Below are positions 44,642 to 53,705 of a DNA stretch of 64,000 nt, piece by piece; the first letter of the stretch is position 1, and each line of letters opens with the position of its first letter. Made by a program: the position numbers and the translations under genes. Source of the DNA: UBA10649 sp963793105 (lineage in GTDB: Bacteria; Actinomycetota; Actinomycetes; S36-B12). The notes beneath the pieces are model-generated. The model was not told where the DNA came from and made no database searches. It worked only from the letters and a program-made list of their open reading frames with translations. The stretch spans positions 434,001 to 498,000 of the forward strand of contig CAWBZB010000004.1 of NCBI GenBank assembly GCA_963793105.1, in the 5' to 3' direction.

Positions 44642-45577
44642 TCAGGCGTCGGTCTGCTTCTCCGGGTCGTCGGGGTCCTCAAGACTGGACAGGAAGAGCT
44701 CGACCTGAGCGGCGATCTCGTCACCGGACGGCATCCCCGCTCCGGCCAGGTCCGCCAGCCCCCCGGTGGAGCCAGACGTGATGGCCGCCATCTGGTCGTA
44801 CTGCTGCTCCAGCGCGGACACGACTGTCGCGAACTCCTCGTTGCCCTCCACCTGCTGGGCCACTTCGGCGTCGGCCCGCCGCGCGGCCGGCTCGAGATCG
44901 GCCACCGGCAGCGCCAGGCCGGTCGCCTGAGCGACGCCGCCGAGGAGAGTGGAGGCCGCCCGCGGGAACTCGAACTGCACGAGGTAGTGCGGCACCTGGG
45001 CCGTGACCCCCATCGACGGGACCCCGCGCTGTCCGAGGTGCAGTTCCAGCATTGCCCCCACATGGCCCGGGACCTCGATCTCGCCGATCACCGAGACGTG
45101 GCCGGCGACGAGCTGCGGTTCGCTGCCATGGATCGTGATCCCCAGCGGTCGCGTATGCGGGATCGGCCACGGGATCGCCGACAGCGCCACGGCCAGTCGG
45201 ACGTTGAACTTGTCGACGATCATGTCCACCGCGGCCAGGAAGCGCAGCCATTGGTAGTCCGGCTCCGGCCCCGTGAGCAGCAGGAATCGCTGCCCTGTCG
45301 CGTCCGTGACCTCGTGAAGGACGATCTGCTGGATCTCCACCGACGCGAAGTGGTCGACCACATAGGTCATGCGAGGCCGGCGCGCGCGGTAGTCCAGGAG
45401 CTCATCGATATCGAACGTGGCCACCAGTTGATGTGCGCACGACGCAAGCACGTGATCAGCAGCCAGGCGGACGCCTGAACCGGCGTCGACGAAACCCGAG
45501 AAGGCGTAGAGCAGGATCGGCCGCTCGTCGAACTGGACCTCGCGGTGGAGCGTGAACAACTCTTCGGGGGATCGCAT
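44642..45577 (-). CDS. PAC2-family protein
   Basis: The 311-residue protein belongs to the PAC2 (proteasome assembly chaperone 2-like) family common in proteasome-bearing Actinobacteria: ILLYAFSGFVDAGSGVRLAADHV at the start, LLLTGPEPDYQW, and LGITIHGSEPQLVAG are typical. Its molecular role in bacteria is not settled. A strong AGGAGG site precedes ATG 45577. The C-terminal 60 residues are an acidic helix. Confidence 0.85.
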   Translation of the reverse strand: MRSPEELFTLHREVQFDERPILLYAFSGFVDAGSGVRLAADHVLASCAHQLVATFDIDELLDYRARRPRMTYVVDHFASVEIQQIVLHEVTDATGQRFLLLTGPEPDYQWLRFLAAVDMIVDKFNVRLAVALSAIPWPIPHTRPLGITIHGSEPQLVAGHVSVIGEIEVPGHVGAMLELHLGQRGVPSMGVTAQVPHYLVQFEFPRAASTLLGGVAQATGLALPVADLEPAARRADAEVAQQVEGNEEFATVVSALEQQYDQMAAITSGSTGGLADLAGAGMPSGDEIAAQVELFLSSLEDPDDPEKQTDA

Positions 45578-45658
45578 GCCATACCTCCTGTCGACGCCTT
45601 CAGCAGGAACGGTGCCCGGGGGTAGGTCCTTCCGGTGTTCGCGCAGAGCGAAGACCCG

Positions 45659-46129
45659 TCAGGCCTCCGACTCCTCGGCTGCGGGGGCCGCCGGCTTCGC
45701 CCGCTTGCGAGGAGTGGGCTTCTTGGCCGCCGCCTCTCCGGAGTCGTCCTCGGCCTCGGCGGCCGCCGCGTCCGCTGCCGCGGCCTCCGCGGCGTCGGAG
45801 ACCACGTCCGCTACCTCCTGGGCAGTCGTGCTCGTGGAGGCAGCCAGCTCGTCGGCCTTCTTGCTCGCGACGTCCGCAACCGTGTCGGCCCTGGCGCCCA
45901 CCGATGCTGCCGCGTCGGCCACCTTCTGCGCCGCCGCGTCGGCCGCACCCGAGACTGCGGTGGCCGCCGCGCCCACCGTGCTGGCCGCCGTGGTCGCGGC
46001 AGACGAGACCGAATCAGCCCATAGATCGGCCGATGCCGTCACGTCGCCGGTCTCACCGCGCCGTCGCCACATGACCACTCCGGCGGCTGCGCCGGCCACT
46101 GCTGCCGCAACGAGCAGAGCCTTCTTCAT
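45659..46129 (-). CDS. Ala-rich membrane-anchored protein
   Basis: A 156-residue protein: an N-terminal helix (ALLVAAAVAGAAAGVVMW) followed by RRR, then a long Ala/Asp/Val amphipathic helix with 11-residue-like periodicity (AADAAAQKVADAAASVGARADTV), and a Lys/Pro tail (KKPTPRKRAKPAAP). It resembles YtxH-like stress proteins in layout, but without a firm match. AGGTAGC precedes ATG 46129. Confidence 0.65.
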   Translation of the reverse strand: MKKALLVAAAVAGAAAGVVMWRRRGETGDVTASADLWADSVSSAATTAASTVGAAATAVSGAADAAAQKVADAAASVGARADTVADVASKKADELAASTSTTAQEVADVVSDAAEAAAADAAAAEAEDDSGEAAAKKPTPRKRAKPAAPAAEESEA

Positions 46130-46197
46130 TGCTACCTCCCAGGTTCACCCCGACGCTAACACCGAACGCCTCGGCTCACTCGCCGAACCACCTCACG

Positions 46198-47397
46198 TCA
46201 GCGCGACCCACGGCCTCCGCCGACGCGCTGCGCCTCCTTCAGATAGGTCACGAAACGATCCGTGACCTGCGAACTGCCCAGGAACTCGTCCCTGTTCGAG
46301 TCGTCGAGCGTCAGCGCGTACTCACACACCCTCGCCCACGCATGACCGACGGCCTTGGTCAGGCTCCCGGCCACCGTGGCCGAGATCGCCGAGCCCACCA
46401 TCGTTCCCCCCGGCACGAGCTTCAGCAGGCTCGTCACCGCGTATCGGCCAGCCATGGTGGCCCCGCCCGTGAGGACGACCGAACCCGCGGTGGCGAGCGC
46501 GGTGGACCTGCTGGGCGGGAGGCCGTAGGCCGCCGTGATCCGGGCGATCATCGTGACCTGATTCGGCACCAGCAGGGCAGCGTCAGCAAAGGGGATCGGG
46601 GTCGCGCCTACGCCAGCGGCGACGACCACGGCCTGGTTGATGATCGCCGCCACCGCTTTTTTTTTGCGCCCGATGTCAAGCACCTGTGCCGCGGTCAGGG
46701 CAGACGCCACGACCTCCGGGATGACCTCGTAGGTGTCGTCGAGCAGGGTCTGGAGGCCGAACACCGGACTATGCGTGAACGGGTCGCTGAGCGCGTTCGT
46801 GAGGACGACGAGCCCCCTGGGCCGGATCGGCAGTTGCAGTGACTCGATGTACTCGGCGAACTCCCGTGCCTCGGGGTGGACCTCGCCGTCACGGCTCGGC
46901 ACCTGGGTCATGACGATGATGACCGGCAGGCCGAGCTCGGCCAGGGCCCGCACGAACTGCTCCTGGGCACGCTCGAATCGCCGGTCCGACCAGCGGACGA
47001 GGTACCAGACCGCATGGATCTGCTCATGGATCGGCCGAGTCCGATGATCGGCCACCAGCCGACGCAGTCCCGCGACGATGGCATCGCCCGAGGTGCCCGT
47101 CTCGAAGCCCTCCGAGTCGTAGACCCCGAGGAACCCGTCCGGATGCCGGTAGTAGACGAGCCCGCGCGTGACGGGGCTGCCCACCCCCGTAGCGGCCACG
47201 TCACGTCCGAAGACGGCGTTGACGAGCGTCGACTTGCCGACACCGGTCTTTCCGAACACCGCAAGGTTGAAGCAGCCCAGCGCCGCGAAGGCTTCGGCCA
47301 GGCGCTTCTCGAACATGCCCTCGACTTGACCCTGCGTGAGATCGGGCGTGCCGCTCGACGCGCCCTGTCCCGCGCCCGGGGAGGGCTCAATGGTCAC
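46198..47397 (-). CDS. GTPase with DUF697-like C-terminal membrane domain
   Basis: The 399-residue protein has a Ras-like GTPase domain: P-loop FGKTGVGKST (about residues 48-57), switch II DSEGFETG, and VMTQVPS as G4. The second half contains Ala/Val-rich helices (NQAVVVAAGVGATPIPFADAALLVPNQVTMIARI) typical of DUF697 proteins that sit on the membrane. Starts with GTG 47397; the frame is open further upstream but across the divergent gene. A run of nine A codes for three lysines in GRKKKAV (46657-46665). Confidence 0.85.
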   Translation of the reverse strand: MTIEPSPGAGQGASSGTPDLTQGQVEGMFEKRLAEAFAALGCFNLAVFGKTGVGKSTLVNAVFGRDVAATGVGSPVTRGLVYYRHPDGFLGVYDSEGFETGTSGDAIVAGLRRLVADHRTRPIHEQIHAVWYLVRWSDRRFERAQEQFVRALAELGLPVIIVMTQVPSRDGEVHPEAREFAEYIESLQLPIRPRGLVVLTNALSDPFTHSPVFGLQTLLDDTYEVIPEVVASALTAAQVLDIGRKKKAVAAIINQAVVVAAGVGATPIPFADAALLVPNQVTMIARITAAYGLPPSRSTALATAGSVVLTGGATMAGRYAVTSLLKLVPGGTMVGSAISATVAGSLTKAVGHAWARVCEYALTLDDSNRDEFLGSSQVTDRFVTYLKEAQRVGGGRGSR

Positions 47398-47463
47398 GCC
47401 GACACGGTACGCGCGGCGCCCGCGGTTGGACAAACACCGGGTCCCTCGGGTTAACGTGGGTCC

Positions 47464-48069
47464 ATGAGCGCCACGAGAAGAACGGCGCCCACGCGTACTC
47501 GTCGCTCTCGATTCGGTGCCATCGTCGCACTGGTTCTCGTCGTGGCGCTCGCGTCGTCCGCCCTCGTCGGCGGCTGGTTCGCGCTGGACACCGTCCAGAA
47601 TCGGGGCATGCTGGGTGGCGCCGTCGTGGTGCCCGAGGAGTTCCGGAACGTGATCGCCAAGGCCGCCAAGCGGTGCGACTCCGTCCCGATCGAGGTGTTC
47701 GCCGCCCAGATCGCGGCGGAGAGCAGCTGGAACCCCGATGCGGTCTCCCCCGCCGGGGCCAGCGGCATTGCCCAGTTCATGCCGCAGGTCTGGGAGCAGT
47801 ACGGGATCGACGCCAACCAGGACGGCCAAGCCGATATCTGGGATCCCGTCGATGCGATCCACTCCGCCGCCGAGCTCAACTGCCTCAACCGCCGGCTCGT
47901 CCGCGAAGCCTCGGGAAACCGGCTGCGCAACACCCTCGCGGCCTACAACGCCGGCTTCGGTTCGGTCCTGAAGTACGACGGCATCCCGCCCTACCCGGAG
48001 ACCGAGGCGTACGTCGAGCGCATCATGGAGTCGGCCAAGACGATCGTGCTGTTCGAGCCCACCGCGTAG
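47464..48069 (+). CDS. lytic transglycosylase (SLT domain)
   Basis: A 201-residue murein hydrolase with an N-terminal membrane anchor (IVALVLVVALASSALVGGWF) and a C-terminal SLT domain: catalytic E86 in AAQIAAESSWNP, the ASGIAQFMPQVWEQYG motif and AYNAGFGSVLKY. It cleaves the MurNAc-GlcNAc bond to form 1,6-anhydro ends. It is divergent from the GTPase with 66 bp between and converges on the next gene with 13 bp. Confidence 0.92.
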   Translation: MSATRRTAPTRTRRSRFGAIVALVLVVALASSALVGGWFALDTVQNRGMLGGAVVVPEEFRNVIAKAAKRCDSVPIEVFAAQIAAESSWNPDAVSPAGASGIAQFMPQVWEQYGIDANQDGQADIWDPVDAIHSAAELNCLNRRLVREASGNRLRNTLAAYNAGFGSVLKYDGIPPYPETEAYVERIMESAKTIVLFEPTA

Positions 48070-48082
48070 CCCGCAGGACCGC

Positions 48083-50221
48083 CTACTGACTGGCCGTCGG
48101 CGTCAGCGGGTCGACCGCCTCCCGCACCTCAGCGGTGATGACCGGGCCGCTGGGCGTCGACATCAGCACCTGACGGAGCACGGCATCTGCCTGAAGGTCA
48201 CTGCCGCTGCTGACGCCCCAGTTCTTGAACTCACGCAGCAGAGCCTCCCGCGCCCGGGCGACCTGCTCGGTCACCACGCGCTTCTGGGCCCAGGTGAGCT
48301 CGCGCTCCCGGAGGGCCCGCTCGATGCTGAGCAGCTGTCGCGCCGTCACCGGCAGGTCGTATGCCACGGAGACGAACCGCGCGATGTCCTCGCGGTAGTC
48401 GTGGCCCCGACGACCGAACGTGCCGGGGACGACATCCATCGCGTTCACCAGGTCGATGCCGGTGAGGACGAAGCTCACGGCGGGCCGCCATGTGGTCGAC
48501 CTCGGAACGCCGGGCGGCCGCTGGTCGGGCGGCCCCAACCACCAGGGCCGGCGCAGCAGGATGTTGATGCCGAACTTGGGGATCGGGTCGTCATAGTGGC
48601 TGATGAGGACGTGCCGCACCGCGGAGCGACTGTCCTCCGGTAGCTCGAGGTACTGCCCGAAGTTGTCGACCTCGATCATCTTGCCGCTGGGGTCGACCTT
48701 CTGCGGATCAAGGCGCCAGGACTTGGCGAACTCGGTACCGGACGGGGTTCCGAGGTAGACCGAGGAGTGGACGAAGTCGCGATCCATCGCGTCGACGGTC
48801 CGGCGCCGCCAGACATCCTGCATCGTGAGTGCGCCGAGGCTCTCGCCGAACACGACGAAGCGGGGGCGCTTCTCCGGATCCATGCCGCGCAGGTACCCCG
48901 TGATCGCGTGCATGAGGTCACGGTTCTGCTCGACGGCGAGCCCCGTGCGCGCGAGTGACATCGACGACGGCAGCATCGAGTACTGCATGGTGGCGATGGC
49001 GCAGTCCCCGAGGGACATGTACTCCAGCGCCTCGGCCATCACGTAGTTGATGTAGCCGGACCCGGTCGGGGACGCGAAGCACAGCACCTTGCGATGGAAG
49101 GCGCCCGTGCGGACCAGCTCGTCCATGAACAGGTCGACGCGGTCCTCGACCTCGGCGGCCGTGTCCAGGCCGACGAACACCCGCACCGGATCGGCCACGG
49201 CAGGCTCGCCCATGACCTCCTCGATCTCCTCGCGGGTCAACGCCATGTTGACGAAGCGCCGGCCCTCGCGAGACAACGTGTCGAACGGGATCACGCTGCC
49301 CGGCCCGCCCGAGACCATCGGTGACGTGGCCGCGCTCTCGTAGGCGGGCTCGACCGCTGCGCCACCCTGCTCCACGCGACGCACCGCGTACTCGTACCCC
49401 GAGTACAGCGCCCCGCCGAGGATGGCGAGGGCAACCGCGTGGCCGATCGGGTTCGAGACGACGTCGTAGTTCGGGGCGACCTTGGAGATCACCCGCGCCG
49501 CGCCGTGAGCGATCCCCCGCTCACCGGCCTGGAGGCCGATCACTCCGGCGCCCACACCGGCCGCAATGCCGATCGACTTCCCGATCGACACGTTTGCGAT
49601 CGTCTTGTCGCCCATCTCCTGCGCCTGCCTGTGCGTGCGATGGATGTGCCAGGCGGAGAGCGCGACTCCCGCGGGCAGCGCGACCGGGATCCGCGTCAGC
49701 CACCGGCGGCCCTCGTTCCTCTGGAAGGCGATGTCGCCGGGCCCCATGACGGCCGACAGGGCTGCACCCATTGCGGCGACGCGCGCCGTCCGGTTGGCGG
49801 CCACTCTCAGCACGGCCCTCCGCAGGCGTTCGTCCTCGCGCGGCGGCAGTGCCCGTGCGACACCCTCCGACACGGCGCCGATCAGCACGTTGCTGCCCAC
49901 GGTGAAGGCCAGCCGAGCAGTTGCGGACGCGGTGTCGGTGCGACCTCCGGTGATGAGGCGGGCGACCGACTCGATGGCACTCTGCGTGACGGTGACCGCG
50001 GAAAGGGTCGACGCGGAGATGACGCCGGTGGCGATGGCCTGATCGATCGTGCGGCGTGGCTGCAGCCCGGGCTCGAAGGAGGGGCCAACCGATGCCGCGG
50101 CGGCGAACAGCGCCACGCGCTCGGTGAGGCTGCGGTCCGGGCCGAGTGCGCCCACGGCAGCGTCGGCCACCTTGCCAACGACGGAGTCGGGGCCACCGGG
50201 GAGTGCGGAGTCAGAAGCCAT
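48083..50221 (-). CDS. membrane alpha/beta-hydrolase, Abhydrolase_9 family
   Basis: The 712-residue protein pairs an N-terminal membrane domain (several Ala/Gly-rich helices up to about residue 300) with a C-terminal hydrolase of the actinobacterial Abhydrolase_9 type: RVFVGLDTAA, FASPTGSGYINYVMAEALEYMS, nucleophile in VVFGESLGALTMQD and SHYDDPIPKFG. This pairing is typical of mycobacterial uncharacterised membrane lipase-like proteins; substrate unknown. Starts at ATG 50221. No neighbours hint at a pathway beyond the cell envelope. Confidence 0.85.
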   Translation of the reverse strand: MASDSALPGGPDSVVGKVADAAVGALGPDRSLTERVALFAAAASVGPSFEPGLQPRRTIDQAIATGVISASTLSAVTVTQSAIESVARLITGGRTDTASATARLAFTVGSNVLIGAVSEGVARALPPREDERLRRAVLRVAANRTARVAAMGAALSAVMGPGDIAFQRNEGRRWLTRIPVALPAGVALSAWHIHRTHRQAQEMGDKTIANVSIGKSIGIAAGVGAGVIGLQAGERGIAHGAARVISKVAPNYDVVSNPIGHAVALAILGGALYSGYEYAVRRVEQGGAAVEPAYESAATSPMVSGGPGSVIPFDTLSREGRRFVNMALTREEIEEVMGEPAVADPVRVFVGLDTAAEVEDRVDLFMDELVRTGAFHRKVLCFASPTGSGYINYVMAEALEYMSLGDCAIATMQYSMLPSSMSLARTGLAVEQNRDLMHAITGYLRGMDPEKRPRFVVFGESLGALTMQDVWRRRTVDAMDRDFVHSSVYLGTPSGTEFAKSWRLDPQKVDPSGKMIEVDNFGQYLELPEDSRSAVRHVLISHYDDPIPKFGINILLRRPWWLGPPDQRPPGVPRSTTWRPAVSFVLTGIDLVNAMDVVPGTFGRRGHDYREDIARFVSVAYDLPVTARQLLSIERALRERELTWAQKRVVTEQVARAREALLREFKNWGVSSGSDLQADAVLRQVLMSTPSGPVITAEVREAVDPLTPTASQ

Positions 50222-50316
50222 GTCGGCATCCTGTCACGACGATCTGCTTCATGCAGCGGCCTGTTCAGGACTCACGCGACTGCCGGATCGAACGGATTTC
50301 CCGTCTACCGCGAAGG

Positions 50317-51681
50317 TCAGGCTCCGACCGGCTTGCCGCCGCTACCCGTGGTGACGTTCGTCGTGTCCACCGCTCCGGTGACACTCCCCAGCGCCGACTT
50401 CTTCAGCCACTTGTCCCAGGGGATGTTCCACAGGCCACCGGGCCCGTTCCACGACTGGACCGTCTCGCCTCCGGTGTTCTCGTACAGGATGACGTCGCCA
50501 GGGATCGTCTTGTCGTAGATCCACTTGGCGTCTTCCTCGCGCATGTTGGTGCAACCGTGCGAGCCGTTGTAGTAGCCGATTCGGCCGTAGGCCCACCGCG
50601 CGGTGTGGATGAACTCGCCGGTGGGCGTCAGCCGCGTGTTCCACGGCGCCACCAGTTCGTACTCCTCCTCCGGTCCCAGGCCCAGCGACGTGCTGAGGTA
50701 GGTGTGGGTGGCCTCCTTGAGCATGCCGATGACCTTGACGCCGTTGCGCGTCTCCCACTCGGCCTTCCCCAGGGACACCCCGAAGGTCTTCTTCTTCGTC
50801 CCATCGACCCAGACGCGCATGTCCACCCGCTCGCCGTCGACCTTGGCGACGAGCTTGCGGGCCGTGCGGAAGGTGTAGGTGGTGCCGAGGTCACGCGATC
50901 CGATGACGTACTTGCCCCCCGACTTGCCCATCACGGCCCGATCCAGCGTCGAGGTGATCGTGATGAGGGACCGCCCCGGCCAGTACTTCTCCGGACGGAA
51001 CATCACGGTGCGGTCGTCCAGCCATCCCCAGGCGCCCTTGACCGGGCGCACGCGACCCTTGTCATTGAGCTTGGTGACCGTGAGATGGCTCTCGACGACT
51101 GCCTTGTCCGGGATCGCCCTCGTGAAGGTCAGTTGCGGCAGGACCCCGACGCCCAGACGCACGTTCTTGCCGTCGACGCCCACGATGTTCCCGGCGGCGT
51201 CGAACGACGCGTTCACCCAGGACCGCGGCTTCGGCAGCTTCTTGGGCTTGGCGGGGTCGTAGGCCGCGGGCACCGCAGGCACCCCTTCTACGGAGGAACT
51301 GGCCGGACCCGGACCCGCGACGTTGACCGCGCGCAGCGACACCGGATACGTGGCGCCGTTGGACAGGTTCACGAGCGTGCAGGTGCCGTCCATCCCCACG
51401 CAGGGCCACCACGCCGAGGAGTCGACCGACACCTCGTACGAGGTGATCGGGCTGCCGCCGTTGGACGCCGGCGCGCGATAGGCGACCACGAGGTGACCGC
51501 CCATGACCCCGGCCTTGACCGAGGCGATGGTCGGAGCCGACGGGACCGTCACGGCCGCGCCGGATGACGGGGACGGGGACGGGTCGTCGACGGCCCGCGC
51601 AGGGGACGTCAGCACGGCGCTCGAGGCTACGAGGCCCGCTACTGACAGGACCGTGACCACCACACGAGGAAGAAGACGCAC
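50317..51681 (-). CDS. L,D-transpeptidase with fibronectin-like and Ig-like domains
   Basis: A 454-residue exported enzyme making 3-3 crosslinks in peptidoglycan. After a signal peptide (VVVTVLSVAGLVASSAVL) comes a fibronectin type III-like domain (PSAPTIASVKAGVMGGHL to AVNVAGPGP), an Ig-like domain (residues about 195-300) and the YkuD catalytic domain ending in GYYNGSHGCTNMREED with the catalytic Cys and His. The N-terminal FN3 is an unusual addition to the mycobacterial LdtMt2 plan. GTG 51681 is chosen for the signal peptide; the frame is open to 51843. Confidence 0.9.
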   Translation of the reverse strand: MRLLPRVVVTVLSVAGLVASSAVLTSPARAVDDPSPSPSSGAAVTVPSAPTIASVKAGVMGGHLVVAYRAPASNGGSPITSYEVSVDSSAWWPCVGMDGTCTLVNLSNGATYPVSLRAVNVAGPGPASSSVEGVPAVPAAYDPAKPKKLPKPRSWVNASFDAAGNIVGVDGKNVRLGVGVLPQLTFTRAIPDKAVVESHLTVTKLNDKGRVRPVKGAWGWLDDRTVMFRPEKYWPGRSLITITSTLDRAVMGKSGGKYVIGSRDLGTTYTFRTARKLVAKVDGERVDMRVWVDGTKKKTFGVSLGKAEWETRNGVKVIGMLKEATHTYLSTSLGLGPEEEYELVAPWNTRLTPTGEFIHTARWAYGRIGYYNGSHGCTNMREEDAKWIYDKTIPGDVILYENTGGETVQSWNGPGGLWNIPWDKWLKKSALGSVTGAVDTTNVTTGSGGKPVGA

Positions 51682-51789
51682 CGCACAAGGGTAAGCCCCC
51701 CGCGGCAGAGCACAAACCGCTACCGTCGGCCGCAGTCGGATTCGGACGACTCCGGCGGCGGAAGTGTGACCCGCATCACGGAGGCGCGC

Positions 51790-53241
51790 ATGGCACACGG
51801 AAGCCCCGTACAGTCCGCCCCTGGCGCAGCCGAGACCTACCACACGGGCCGCGTCATCCGACTCGCCAGCACCGCCGCCATGGGCGGATTCCTGTTCGGC
51901 TTCGACTCGGCCGTCATCAACGGTGCCAACACCGCGATCGCCGAGACGTTCGGCCTCGGCTCCGGCGTGATGGCGTTCGTCGTCAGCATTGCGCTGATCG
52001 GCTCGGCCATCGGAGCCTGGTTCGCCGGTCAGCTCGCCGACGCCTTCGGTAGGCGGCGCGTCATGCTCATCGCCGCCCTGCTCTTCGCCGCCAGCGCGGT
52101 CGGCACCGCCTTCCCGCCGAACGTCGAGATCCTCATGCTCTGGCGACTGATCGGAGGGGCGGGCATCGGGGTCGCGAGCGTGGTCGCACCGATGTACATC
52201 GCCGAGATCGCACCGGCCCAGTTGCGCGGGCGGCTCGGCTCACTGCAGCAGCTCGCCATCGTGCTCGGCATCTTCGCGACCGGCGTGAGCAACTACCTCA
52301 TCCTGCAAGCCGCTGGCTCGTCGACGTCCGAGTGGCTGCTCGGCATCGAGGCCTGGCGTTGGATGTTCCTGGTCATGCTCATCCCGGCCAGCGTGTACTT
52401 CCTCATGGCGTGGCGAATCCCCGAGTCGCCCCGGTACCTGGTCGAGATGGGTCGTCTTGACGAGGCGCGAACGGTCCTCGAGTCCGTGTTCACCAGCGAC
52501 CAGAGCGCCAAGGTGCTGGAGATCCAGCGGTCCATGGCGGGCGCGAAGAAGTCCTCGTTCGGTGACCTCAGGGGACGGCGATTCGGCCTGCTGCCGATCG
52601 TGTGGGTCGGCATCATCCTGAGCGCCCTCCAGCAGTTCGTCGGCATCAATGCCGTCTTCTACTACTCGAACCTGATCTGGGAGTCCGTCGGCTTCAGCCA
52701 GGACCAGGCCTTCCTCACCTCGATGATCACCAACGCCGTCAACGTGGGCACGACCATCCTCGCGATCATGCTGATCGACCGGATCGGCCGCAAGCGCCTA
52801 CTCCTCATCGGCTCGTCCGGAATGGTCGTCACGCTGTCCCTCCTCACCTTCATCTTCGGAACGGCGCCGCAGGTGGCGAACAGCACCGGAGGCACGGAGC
52901 CGTCGCTGGTCGGCATGTCCGCGACGATCGCGGTCCTGGCCTTCAACGTCTACGTCTTCTTCTTCGGGATGTCCTGGGGTCCGGTCGTGTGGGTCCTGCT
53001 CGGCGAGATGTTCCCCAACCGGATCCGCGCGGCGGCTCTGGCGGTGGCCGCGTCGGCGCAGTGGATCGCGAACTTCGTGGTGTCGACGTCCTTCCCGCCC
53101 GTCGCGGCGCGCAGCCTCACGATCGCCTATGGGGTCTTCACGCTCTTCGCCATCGCCTCCGTGTTCTTCGTGCGCAGCAAGATCCCCGAGACGATGGGGC
53201 GCACCCTCGAGGAGATCAGCGAGGATGCGCTGGACACCTGA
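51790..53241 (+). CDS. sugar porter (MFS)
   Basis: The 483-residue, 12-helix symporter has the sugar-porter signatures: GFLFGFDSAVINGA, DAFGRRRVMLI, RLIGGAGIGVASV-PMYIAEIAP, PESPRYLVEMGR between helices 6 and 7, QQFVGINAVFYYS and the C-terminal PETMGRTLEEI. It imports a hexose, pentose or polyol, most likely with H+. GGAGG 5 bp before ATG 51790 favours that start over the upstream GTG 51766. Confidence 0.93.
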   Translation: MAHGSPVQSAPGAAETYHTGRVIRLASTAAMGGFLFGFDSAVINGANTAIAETFGLGSGVMAFVVSIALIGSAIGAWFAGQLADAFGRRRVMLIAALLFAASAVGTAFPPNVEILMLWRLIGGAGIGVASVVAPMYIAEIAPAQLRGRLGSLQQLAIVLGIFATGVSNYLILQAAGSSTSEWLLGIEAWRWMFLVMLIPASVYFLMAWRIPESPRYLVEMGRLDEARTVLESVFTSDQSAKVLEIQRSMAGAKKSSFGDLRGRRFGLLPIVWVGIILSALQQFVGINAVFYYSNLIWESVGFSQDQAFLTSMITNAVNVGTTILAIMLIDRIGRKRLLLIGSSGMVVTLSLLTFIFGTAPQVANSTGGTEPSLVGMSATIAVLAFNVYVFFFGMSWGPVVWVLLGEMFPNRIRAAALAVAASAQWIANFVVSTSFPPVAARSLTIAYGVFTLFAIASVFFVRSKIPETMGRTLEEISEDALDT

Positions 53242-53254
53242 GCGGGCGACCAGC

Positions 53255-53274
53255 CAATACCCCTTGGGGTATTG
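53255..53274. promoter_or_regulatory. CsoR/CstR-like palindromic operator
   Basis: Bases 53255-53263 and 53266-53274 are perfect 9-bp arms (CAATACCCC and its complement) around TT. The TACCCC-GGGGTA core matches operators of the CsoR family, including the persulfide sensor CstR that controls rhodanese genes. It lies 9 bp before the rhodanese ATG, where a bound repressor would block transcription. No regulator gene is in the window. Confidence 0.7.
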
Positions 53275-53283
53275 TCACGGGCC

Positions 53284-53640
53284 ATGGGTCTCTTCGACAG
53301 GTTCCGGCGTCCGACCGTATCCGCCACCGACGCCATCGTGCTGGTGTCCGAAGGAGCGACGCTGCTCGACGTGCGCGAGAACAGCGAGTGGAACGCCGGG
53401 CACGCTCCCGGGGCCATCCACATCCCGGCCGCCCAGGTGGCCGTCCAGGCCCAGCGTCGCCTCCCGAAGAGCAAGCAGGTCATCGTCGTGTGCCGCAGCG
53501 GCTCACGCGCCCGCGGCGCCACGGAGGCCCTGCGGTCCATGGGCATCGAGGCGCTGAACCTCCGCGGCGGGATGCGGGCGTGGGAGTCCGCCGGCGGTCG
53601 CGTCGTCGGCAAGCGCAACCTCCCCGGCACCGTCGCCTGA
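53284..53640 (+). CDS. rhodanese-like sulfurtransferase
   Basis: A 118-residue single-domain rhodanese with active-site C70 in VVCRSGSRARG, the N-terminal LLDVRENSEWNAGHAPGAIHIP and the C-terminal NLRGGMRAWESAG. It would carry persulfide sulfur between donors and acceptors. ATG 53284 has almost no leader after the palindrome, so the message could be leaderless. The operator suggests induction by reactive sulfur or copper. Confidence 0.92.
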   Translation: MGLFDRFRRPTVSATDAIVLVSEGATLLDVRENSEWNAGHAPGAIHIPAAQVAVQAQRRLPKSKQVIVVCRSGSRARGATEALRSMGIEALNLRGGMRAWESAGGRVVGKRNLPGTVA

Positions 53641-53705
53641 GTCGCGTCGCCTGCGTCGCGTCACCTGCGTCGCGATGAGCCGGCGCCGACGGGTACCGTC
53701 GTCAC

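Noticed and set aside
53641..53700. Direct repeats GCGTCGC-CTGCGTCGCG as a mobile-element footprint
   Set aside because: Only about two and a half imperfect short units; common in GC-rich gaps.
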